Both the position numbers and the translations under genes were made by a program. A stretch of DNA of 35,289 nucleotides, from positions 1 through 35,289 of the forward strand of contig PPHI01000079.1 of the NCBI GenBank assembly GCA_002901265.1. The letters run 5' to 3'. The notes below the pieces were generated by a model that searched no databases, was not told the origin of the DNA, and saw only the letters and a list, made by a program, of their open reading frames with translations. Position 1 is the first letter of the stretch; each line of letters opens with the position of its first letter. Below, piece after piece: positions 27,645-34,337 of this stretch. The stretch comes from Rhodopirellula baltica. Lineage in GTDB: Bacteria; Planctomycetota; Planctomycetia; Pirellulales; Pirellulaceae.

Positions 27645-28892
27645 TCAATCGCCGCCGATGATCGAACCGCCATCGGGCTTCTTCTTGTTGGGCTGGAACG
27701 AAAATTTGGTGGGGGCATGTTTGCGTCCCGTCCGTTTCGCCATCACGTCTGACCGGCTTTCGGCATGACGCTGTCCACCCGAACGCTTCTTAGTGGCCTT
27801 TCGTTTTCCGCCTGATGCGGAACCCTTCGAGGCACTACGTCGTTCGCGGACCTGCTCTTCTTCTTGTTCTACTTCACGGCGGCTATGTTCGACCGCCAGT
27901 TTCAATCGTTGGACCTCTTCGCGGGTCAGCTGGCGATACGCCCCCGTCGGCACATCACCCAAACGCAATGGGCCGATCGCGATGCGGCTGAGTACCTGTA
28001 CTTTGTGGCCGAGACGAGCCAGGATCCGGCGGATTTCGCGGTTCTTGCCTTCACGCAACGTGATTTCCAATTCCGTCGCACGCGCACGTGACTTCAGAAT
28101 CTTGGCACCTTCGACGCGGACAAAACCGTCGGAGATATAAATCCCCTTCCGCATGTTCCGCATCGTTTCGGTATCGATCTTGCCCGCAACGGTTACGCGA
28201 TAGACCTTTCGCACGCCGTATTTGGGGTGCGCCAGCTGCTGTGCCAAATCACCATCGTTGGTCAGCAACATCAACCCTTGGCTGCTTTGATCTAAACGCC
28301 CCACGGGGAAGACACGTTCGCTGCGAGGGACGAGATCAATCACACGCTGCCGGCCGCGTGGGTCGGCGTTGGTGCTCAAGTATCCGGTCGGTTTGTTGAC
28401 CGCGTAGTACACGAGTTTTTGTTGACGCAGTTCGACGCCATCGACGCGCACACGGCTTTTCTTGGGATCAACCGTGGTGCCAAGTTCGGAAACAATCGTG
28501 CCGTCGACTTCAACACGCCCTTCTTCGATCAACTCCTCACACTGACGACGACTGCCATAGCCGGCCGCCGCAAGCAGTCGCTGCAAACGCTGTGGTTTGT
28601 CGCGCGTACTTACCGGTTTGGTAATGGACTTGGTGCTCCCCTGCGAAGGTTTCGCTTTGGAACGCGACTTCGCTTGCGGTGCGGCGGATTCGTTGGCGTC
28701 CTCCGCGACCACATCGCGTTCGGGACGTTTACGCTTTGCCCGCGGTGCCGATGAACGGCCGGACGACGAACGACCGGACGATGAACCGCCTGAACGAGCA
28801 CCTCCGGAACGTGGGCCTGCAGATCGTTGACCGCCAGAACGCTTTCGCGAAGCCGAACCACGTGGGCGGGAGGATTGTTTCTTTTTCGCCAT
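27645..28892 (-). CDS. RluB/RsuA-family pseudouridine synthase with low-complexity tails
   Basis: The start is ATG 28892 (MAKKKQSSRPRG), giving 415 aa. A longer frame would run into thiL and is rejected. Residues about 1-75 are a Ser/Gly/Arg-rich low-complexity tail; the repeated SGRSSSGRSS pattern is visible. An S4 RNA-binding domain follows (QRLQRLLAAAGYGSRRQCEEL). The synthase domain has catalytic Asp in GRLDQSSQGLMLLTNDG, plus HPKYGVRKVYRVTV and REGKNREIRRILARLG. The C-terminus is again highly basic (GGKRKATKKRSGGQRH). It should convert uridine to pseudouridine in 23S or 16S rRNA; which site cannot be told. It starts 14 bases after the thiL stop, so the two are probably co-transcribed. 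It converges with the RFAP synthase gene. Confidence 0.92.
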   Translation of the reverse strand: MAKKKQSSRPRGSASRKRSGGQRSAGPRSGGARSGGSSSGRSSSGRSSAPRAKRKRPERDVVAEDANESAAPQAKSRSKAKPSQGSTKSITKPVSTRDKPQRLQRLLAAAGYGSRRQCEELIEEGRVEVDGTIVSELGTTVDPKKSRVRVDGVELRQQKLVYYAVNKPTGYLSTNADPRGRQRVIDLVPRSERVFPVGRLDQSSQGLMLLTNDGDLAQQLAHPKYGVRKVYRVTVAGKIDTETMRNMRKGIYISDGFVRVEGAKILKSRARATELEITLREGKNREIRRILARLGHKVQVLSRIAIGPLRLGDVPTGAYRQLTREEVQRLKLAVEHSRREVEQEEEQVRERRSASKGSASGGKRKATKKRSGGQRHAESRSDVMAKRTGRKHAPTKFSFQPNKKKPDGGSIIGGD

Positions 28893-28906
28893 GATGACGC
28901 TACGCA

Positions 28907-29818
28907 CTATTCGGTGTGTTGATAGCCCTGAGGGGCCATGCGGATGTATTTGCCGGATTGCATTTTCCACAATCCGGTTCGCCCAATGATCTTGCCGACG
29001 GCGGTAAGCGGCGCTGGCAACGACGCGGCCAGCAATCGCTCGGCATCTTCAGGGCTGACAGTAAGCAGTAATTCGAAGTCCTCGCCGTCGCTCCATGCGT
29101 GATGAAACGCCGACTTGCCAGATTTGGCGCTCATGGAGGTCGCATCGGGATGAACCGGGACCGCGTCGACATCCAATTCAACGCCATAGCCGCTGGACGC
29201 GCACAATCGATCGAGATCGAGTGAAAATCCATCGCTCACATCGATCGCCGCATGAACGTCGGCGAGTTCACGGATGGCTTGAGCGAGTTCAATGCGTGGT
29301 TCGGGACGCAAGTGTCGACCGCGAAGCGAACCGCCAAAGCTTCCGCTCGCCAACACGACGTCGCCTTCCTGGGCATCGCTACGCAACCAAGGCTTTCCGC
29401 CATTAGGGACATGCCCCAGTAGCGTGACATTGATCGACAAAGGACCGTCATAAGTCGACAAGTCACCGCCGGCGATCGCCACATTGAATCGCTTTGCCGC
29501 TTCTAAGATTCCTTCGTAACAATCACCCGCAATCTTCGTCGCGTCCTGCTGGGGCAATGCCAACGTCACGATCGCGCTATCAGCAACCGCCCCCATCGCG
29601 GCGATGTCGCTCAAATTAATCGCCATCGCTTTGTACCCGATGTCCGACAGTGATTGATTTTCAGAATCGAAATCAGTTCCGTCAATGATCTGATCGGCAC
29701 AAACAACAATCGGGTTTGCCGGCACACTGATCACGGCCGCATCATCACCAATCCCAACATCGACTTGGCGCATGCCACGTGTTCGACCACGGAGGTAGGC
29801 GAGGAAAGACTGTTCCAT
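28907..29818 (-). CDS. thiL: Thiamine-monophosphate kinase
   Basis: The 303-aa PurM-like kinase phosphorylates thiamine monophosphate to the diphosphate cofactor with ATP. Visible features are VGIGDDAAVISVP, the metal/ATP region SDIGYKAMAINLSDIAAMGA, AGGDLSTYDGPLSINVTLLG, AAIDVSDGFSLDLDRLC and HHAWSDGEDFELLLTV. Length is normal for ThiL (about 300-330). The start ATG 29818 gives MEQSFLAYLRGRT. The pseudouridine synthase gene follows 14 bases downstream. Upstream is a 520-base region with little coding evidence, so the promoter probably lies there. Confidence 0.95.
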   Translation of the reverse strand: MEQSFLAYLRGRTRGMRQVDVGIGDDAAVISVPANPIVVCADQIIDGTDFDSENQSLSDIGYKAMAINLSDIAAMGAVADSAIVTLALPQQDATKIAGDCYEGILEAAKRFNVAIAGGDLSTYDGPLSINVTLLGHVPNGGKPWLRSDAQEGDVVLASGSFGGSLRGRHLRPEPRIELAQAIRELADVHAAIDVSDGFSLDLDRLCASSGYGVELDVDAVPVHPDATSMSAKSGKSAFHHAWSDGEDFELLLTVSPEDAERLLAASLPAPLTAVGKIIGRTGLWKMQSGKYIRMAPQGYQHTE

Positions 29819-29940
29819 AGATGAAGTGACAAAATCAAGCGGAGCGATGATTCAATGGGCTGGATCCAACGACGGCAAATGAATGCCCCATCTCGCAGGG
29901 GCCGTGCCGTCGGCAGCCATTGGCTGAATTGAACATTGGC

Positions 29941-30162
29941 TTAGTCGAAAATCGTCATCGGCGCGACCAGCAGATCGCCAAAACGTTGAATTCGGTGCAC
30001 CAATGCGGTGAAGATCGCGCGAAGTAATCGCGATTTATCTACCGCGTTGTATAGCGAGATCGAGGAGGCATTGCCTAGTACATAAATGCCAGTCGCCCCC
30101 ACATTTGCCCTTCGCCAGGGGGCGAGAGCGCCGAATTCAGCCGTTTTTGTACGACGTAGCAA
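29941..30162 (-). CDS. Possible small protein of unknown function
   Basis: The open frame codes 73 residues. The peptide has a basic N-terminus (MLRRTKTAEFGALAPWRRAN), a middle LGNASSISLYNAVDKS, and an amphipathic C-terminal part (RLLRAIFTALVHRIQRFGDL). It lies 122 bases upstream of thiL on the same strand. I cannot name a family and see no good ribosome site. It may instead be part of a conserved non-coding or repeated sequence. Confidence 0.25.
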   Translation of the reverse strand: MLRRTKTAEFGALAPWRRANVGATGIYVLGNASSISLYNAVDKSRLLRAIFTALVHRIQRFGDLLVAPMTIFD

Positions 30163-30196
30163 GCCCCAACGTGGGCATGAAACTGCCAGTCCGACG

Positions 30197-30223
30197 GGCG
30201 ACCGCTCCCCCGAGCGAGTCGCC
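30197..30223. repeat. Strong hairpin upstream of the PHP-domain gene
   Basis: GGCGAC-CGCTC pairs with GAGCG-A-GTCGCC around CCCC, giving eleven pairs with a one-base bulge. No T-run follows in either direction. It is about 120 bases before the PHP gene and could be a structured leader or the end of a small RNA. Confidence 0.45.
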
Positions 30224-30342
30224 GACCCGGTGTACCAGTGAGGTCAGCTCCCCGGGGTGAAGCTATACTGAGCACCCGTGCTGCACTTCGGTCGCAGCCC
30301 GATTTCAGACAGGAAAACATTGACTTTAGTAACCGCGACCCG

Positions 30343-31575
30343 ATGAAGATTTTGTTTAGATTTGCGTTTGTAGCCTTGCTGATTTGCCAGACCCATCTGG
30401 CCGTCGCGCAAACCCAGTTGACCGACGACCAGCCGCGCCACTGGAAAGGCAATCTGCATACCCACTCGCTGTGGAGCGATGGTGACCAGTTCCCTGAAAT
30501 GATCGCGGACTGGTATCGCGAACGCGGCTACAACTTTCTGGCACTGACGGACCACAACGTCATCAGCGAAGGACAGCGTTGGAAAAGCTTGAAGTCGATC
30601 ATCGATCGCAGCGACGACGGAGTGCTCGATCGCTATCGCGACCGCTTCGGTGACCACTGGGTCGAACAGCGAAAGTCCCCCAAAAACGACGAACTCGAAA
30701 TCCGCCTGAAACCGCTGAGCGAGTTCCGCGCCTTGTTGGAACGCCCCAGCGAGTTCCTGATGATCCAGGCCGAAGAGATCAGTGATCGTAGCGAGGGCAA
30801 ACCGGTGCATATCAACGCGACCAATGTCGCCGAGGCGTTGCAGCCGGTTGGCGGAGACACCGTCCGCGAAGCGATGCAGAACAATCTTCGCATGATCCTC
30901 GAACACGAAAAGTCGCACGGACGCCCGGTCCTGCCGCACGTCAATCACCCCAACTTCGGATACGCAATGACGGCCGAAGATTTGGCGGCGGTTGTCGCCG
31001 AACAATTCTTCGAGGTCTACAACGGGCACCCTGGCGTTAACCAACTCGGCGATGATGAGCATCCCAGCATCGAACTGATGTGGGATCAGATCAATGCGAT
31101 CCGGTTTGCCGCCGGCGTCGAGCCAATCCTCGGTATCGCGACCGACGATTCACACGAATACCACGGTCGTCGCGGCTCGCGCCCGGGACGTGGTTGGGTG
31201 ATGGTACGAAGCCGCTTCCTGACGCCGGAATATTTGATCCATGCGATGCGTCGTGGCGATTTCCATGCGTCCAGTGGCGTCGTTCTCAAACAACATGAAT
31301 TCGACGAATCGACTCGCACTCTCACGGTCGAAATCGATCCGGCGGAAGGCGAAGATTACCAAATCGATTTCATCACGACGATGAAACCGGGAACCGATCC
31401 ACACAAGATTGGAATCACCGTTTCATCCCAGAAAGGCAACTCGGCGAGTTACCAGATGAAAGACGGCGAGTGCTACATCCGGGCGCTGATCACGAGCAGC
31501 GCCGCACACACCGATCCGTCCTTCGAAGGACAGAAGAAGCAAGCTTGGACGCAGCCGGTTGGCTGGGCAAAGTAG
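30343..31575 (+). CDS. Secreted PHP-domain metal-dependent hydrolase
   Basis: The start ATG 30343 gives 410 aa with a clean signal peptide (MKILFRFAFVALLICQ, cleavage after AVA at residue 22). The frame also runs open upstream, but only this start gives a signal peptide. The PHP metal motif is NLHTHSLWSDGD (His39, His41), followed by FLALTDHNVIS and later HVNHPNFG and ATDDSHEYHG, which supply further metal ligands. PHP proteins hydrolyse phosphoester bonds using two or three metals. A secreted copy suggests action on an external phosphate or related ester, but the substrate is unknown. The C-terminal 100 residues look like a beta domain. It converges with a second PHP protein across 24 bases. 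Confidence 0.88.
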   Translation: MKILFRFAFVALLICQTHLAVAQTQLTDDQPRHWKGNLHTHSLWSDGDQFPEMIADWYRERGYNFLALTDHNVISEGQRWKSLKSIIDRSDDGVLDRYRDRFGDHWVEQRKSPKNDELEIRLKPLSEFRALLERPSEFLMIQAEEISDRSEGKPVHINATNVAEALQPVGGDTVREAMQNNLRMILEHEKSHGRPVLPHVNHPNFGYAMTAEDLAAVVAEQFFEVYNGHPGVNQLGDDEHPSIELMWDQINAIRFAAGVEPILGIATDDSHEYHGRRGSRPGRGWVMVRSRFLTPEYLIHAMRRGDFHASSGVVLKQHEFDESTRTLTVEIDPAEGEDYQIDFITTMKPGTDPHKIGITVSSQKGNSASYQMKDGECYIRALITSSAAHTDPSFEGQKKQAWTQPVGWAK

Positions 31576-31599
31576 CTCGCTGCGGCTCCGAGAGAATGA

Positions 31600-32427
31600 C
31601 TACGAAACGTTGGCCGAATTGGCGGCCAACGATTCGATCGCGGCATCGATTTCGACATCGATGGGCTGACGCGACCGGAAGTACCGCACGTGCTGGTACC
31701 CGGCGTCCTTCAATAATCCCATCGCGACGACATACCCGTCGCCGACGCGTTCAGGAACATGCGCGTCGGCTCCCAATGTCACTGGAATGCCTCGCTGATT
31801 CATTTCACGAAGCATCTTTGGAAAAGGATTCATTTCAGGAATCCGCTTCAACATTCCGCTCGTGTTGAGTTCCATCGCGGCGCCGGTCTTTGCGATCCGA
31901 TCGAGTGCCGGACGAACCAAGTCGAGTGCGACGTTAATCTCCCAAACTTCATCGGTGAAGTTCTTGATCAAATCAGGATGCGAGATCGAATCGAACATCC
32001 CCGTCTCAGCCGCTTTGGCAAGCAAGTTGAAATACGTGCGTTGGACTTCGACCAAGTCGCCTTGCCAATATCGCTCACGCCACTCGGCGATCTGTGGGTG
32101 CACCGATCCCAATACGAAATGGAAGTCAGCGCTGGCGAGTTGCTTTTCTAAGAACGCTTCGTAGCCTTCGAAATAATCCGCCTCCAGTCCCAAACAAACC
32201 TCCACGCGTCCTTTGAATTCGTCAGTCGCTTGGGCCACCAAATCCACGTACGTGTCGAACTCTTCCAACCCCATCCGAACGTTTGCCGAAAAGCCATCGG
32301 GCATCGGGTTATGGCAGGTGATGTGGATACCAGAGAGGCCACGCTCTTCGGCAACGGCGGCGTATTCGACCGGATCACCGGTCGCGTGCTTGCACAGCGG
32401 AGTGTGCGAATGAGATTCAAACAACAT
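31600..32427 (-). CDS. HisJ-like PHP-family histidinol-phosphatase
   Basis: The start ATG 32427 gives MLFESHSHTPLCKHA, the usual HisJ-type opening with metal ligands His6 and His8; the protein is 275 aa, normal for HisJ/HisK. The frame is open further upstream, but that would overlap the small gene at 32492-32728. Other motifs are GIHITCHNPMP, EVCLGLEADYFEGYE, FHFVLGSVH, SISHPDLIKNF, MELNTSGMLKR and PVTLGADAHVPERVG. It should dephosphorylate histidinol phosphate in histidine synthesis, but no other his gene is nearby and related PHP enzymes may have other substrates. It is on the same strand as the small Cys-rich gene, 64 bases downstream of it. Confidence 0.87.
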   Translation of the reverse strand: MLFESHSHTPLCKHATGDPVEYAAVAEERGLSGIHITCHNPMPDGFSANVRMGLEEFDTYVDLVAQATDEFKGRVEVCLGLEADYFEGYEAFLEKQLASADFHFVLGSVHPQIAEWRERYWQGDLVEVQRTYFNLLAKAAETGMFDSISHPDLIKNFTDEVWEINVALDLVRPALDRIAKTGAAMELNTSGMLKRIPEMNPFPKMLREMNQRGIPVTLGADAHVPERVGDGYVVAMGLLKDAGYQHVRYFRSRQPIDVEIDAAIESLAANSANVS

Positions 32428-32491
32428 CGAGTCGGTTGGGGCGAAACGAGTCAACAGGTAAGTAAACGTGGTCGCGAATTCGTCGCAGACA

Positions 32492-32728
32492 CTAAAGCGA
32501 ATTGTCGGTACCGTCGACGGGATCGCTACACCACTTCTTGAGTGCCGCAATCACGTCGTCGCGTCCTTTTTGACTTGTCCAAAGGGAATCATCGATATCC
32601 AGACGGACTTCATATTCACCTTCGCATTGGCATTCTTCGTCACCGCAATAATGAGGCAAGTCTGAGACCCAGACGATGCGGTACAACGGGACATGCTTGT
32701 CGTCGACAATAACGATCGGTGAATCCAC
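32492..32728 (-). CDS. Small acidic Cys-containing protein
   Basis: The 78-residue frame begins at GTG 32728, with GGAG seven bases upstream, a well-placed ribosome site. The protein is acidic. It has DSPIVIVDDKHVPLYRIVWV at the start, a CGDEECQCEGEY cluster (Cys spacing C-5-C-1-C) near residue 28, and an EVRLDIDDSLW segment. I do not recognise the family. The cysteines could bind metal. It lies upstream of the HisJ-like gene on the same strand and may be co-transcribed with it. Confidence 0.65.
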   Translation of the reverse strand: MDSPIVIVDDKHVPLYRIVWVSDLPHYCGDEECQCEGEYEVRLDIDDSLWTSQKGRDDVIAALKKWCSDPVDGTDNSL

Positions 32729-33041
32729 TTCAGGGCTCCATTGATTTGGTTGGGTGATGGCCAGACCATCATTTTACGTTCTCGGCTCAACGCAAGCACT
32801 CGATCAACCTGAATTCTAGTTTTCGAACCGCCTGCTCCCGCAAACCCTGGCCACTGCCGGACGTCACGTCAATGCCACTGGGACGAACGCGTCTCGGCCC
32901 CTTCGTGTCACACCTGCCACCGACGTTCGCCTTTTTCGCGAATCGCGACCTCAAGGCCGACTCCCGGTGCGTTTATCATGAACGGATTCCGTCCCCCAGG
33001 ATTTCCCCGCCCACCAAGACTCGCCCACCCCTTCAAGTTTA
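32729..33041. other. Intergenic region, divergent promoters expected
   Basis: These 313 bases separate the small Cys-containing gene (minus) from the SGNH hydrolase gene (plus), so both promoters should be here. I see no convincing promoter boxes, hairpin with T-run, repeat or RNA motif. Confidence 0.5.
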
Positions 33042-34277
33042 ATGCACTCGCCACCCTCTTGGCTCCGAAGCGATGACGTAATTCCCTTCCGAAGCATGGT
33101 CACACCAATGCTGTTTGCCATCTTGCTGGCCGGCGCGGCAGCGACACCGAACGTGTTCTCCCAGACGCTGCCTCCGTCGATTCAGGTTCGCGGTGATTTA
33201 TTCACAAGCAGCGCGACATTTGCGGCCGGCAAAGGCACAGCGGCCTTTATGGGGGGCTCGATCACTGAAATGGATGGCTATCGACCGATCGTGATGGAAT
33301 CGCTTCGCAAACGATTTCCGAATACCGAATTTGAGTTCGTGAACGCAGGCATCTCCTCGACGTGCTCGCACACCGGTGCGTTCCGATTTCGCCGCGACGT
33401 GCTGGCGAAAGCCCCGGACCTGCTGCTCGTCGAATTCGCCGTGAATGATGACCAAGACGCGGGCCACACTTACACCGATGCAGTCCGTGGAATGGAAGGC
33501 ATCATCCGAGCCGCCCGACTCGAGCGGCCGGAGATGGACATCATCATGCTGCTCTTCGTCAATGAATCGATGCTCGAAACGATTCAACGGGGCGAAACAC
33601 CCGTCAGTATCGCGGCGCACCTTGCAGTTGCAGAACGCTATGGCGTGTCGACCTGCAGCGTCGCTGTAGAACTGGCGAAACAAATCAATGCCGGCGAGAT
33701 GACGTGGGCGGAATACGGTGGCGTGCACCCACAGCAACCTGGCAATCAGTTGGCTGCGAATCTGGTCGCCCAGGTTTTCGATCATGCACTGATAAAGGGG
33801 GAACGCAAAAGCGACCAACGCAGATCAGCAGACGAGCCACCTATCGACCCATTCAGTTTTTCGAATGGCCGGTATCTGGAACACGATCAGATCAACGGAA
33901 GCGCCGAATGGACTTGGCAAACACCAGACTGGAAAACGATCGCTGGTGGATTCCGTGATCGGTTTGCCAATCGTGACCTGATGGTCGCCGAACAACCGGG
34001 CGCGCAATGCTCGTTCACTTTCCGCGGGAATGCATTTGGAGCCTATGTTTTAGCGGGTCCCGATGCTGGCGTCCTCGAATACTCCGTCGACGGTGGCGAA
34101 TGGAAGTCGCGTGATCTGTTTCATCGTTTTAGCAAAGGACTCCATTATCCACGCACTGTCGTCTTGGAAGCGGAACTCAACGACGGCGAGCATGAAGTCA
34201 GACTTCGCGTTGGCGAGTCAAAAAACGGTGCGAGCACGGGACACGCGATTCGCGTGCTGGATTTCACAGCCTCCTGA
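33042..34277 (+). CDS. Secreted SGNH/GDSL-family hydrolase with C-terminal beta domain
   Basis: The protein is 411 aa. The N-terminus has a hydrophobic stretch (MVTPMLFAILLAGAAA, residues 19-34) followed by FSQ, a probable signal peptide. A start at the internal ATG 33096 would give a shorter signal sequence with no basic residue, so 33042 is kept. SGNH blocks are GGSITEMDG (about residue 70, nucleophile Ser), NAGISSTCSH (Gly), EFAVNDDQDAGH (Asn) and YGGVHPQQPGN (His). The usual Asp three residues before that His is Gly here. A C-terminal beta domain (about residues 300-411, GAYVLAGPDAGVLEYSVDGG) may bind carbohydrate. The likely role is removing an acyl or acetyl group from an external polysaccharide; this is inferred. 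It converges with the aminotransferase gene. Confidence 0.85.
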   Translation: MHSPPSWLRSDDVIPFRSMVTPMLFAILLAGAAATPNVFSQTLPPSIQVRGDLFTSSATFAAGKGTAAFMGGSITEMDGYRPIVMESLRKRFPNTEFEFVNAGISSTCSHTGAFRFRRDVLAKAPDLLLVEFAVNDDQDAGHTYTDAVRGMEGIIRAARLERPEMDIIMLLFVNESMLETIQRGETPVSIAAHLAVAERYGVSTCSVAVELAKQINAGEMTWAEYGGVHPQQPGNQLAANLVAQVFDHALIKGERKSDQRRSADEPPIDPFSFSNGRYLEHDQINGSAEWTWQTPDWKTIAGGFRDRFANRDLMVAEQPGAQCSFTFRGNAFGAYVLAGPDAGVLEYSVDGGEWKSRDLFHRFSKGLHYPRTVVLEAELNDGEHEVRLRVGESKNGASTGHAIRVLDFTAS

Positions 34278-34305
34278 TTAGTACTGCCTCCTGTTCAAAG
34301 CTGCC

Positions 34306-34333
34306 CAGTGTTGAAAACGCAGTGTTGCAAACG
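34306..34333. repeat. Two tandem copies of a 14-base sequence
   Basis: CAGTGTTGAAAACG is followed directly by CAGTGTTGCAAACG, differing at one base. It lies between the convergent SGNH hydrolase and aminotransferase genes. A GCCTCCTG pair (34269-34276 and 34286-34293) lies just upstream. Confidence 0.6.
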
Positions 34334-34337
34334 ATGC

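Larger units (their letters stand above)
29819..30342. other. Intergenic region between thiL and the PHP-domain gene
   Basis: This 524-base stretch separates two divergent genes. It contains a possible small minus-strand reading frame (29941-30162), a strong hairpin at 30197-30223, and a TATACT box-like sequence at 30264-30269 without a clear -35. Otherwise I see no known RNA motif. Its base composition resembles its neighbours. Confidence 0.5.

Noticed and set aside
29819-30000. Thiamine (TPP) riboswitch controlling thiL
   Set aside because: I did not find the conserved CTGAGA or ACCTGATCTGG-like elements upstream of thiL on the minus strand.
30244-31062. A 272-codon open frame on the minus strand
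   Set aside because: It is antisense to the PHP-domain gene, which has a signal peptide and metal motifs in the plus frame.
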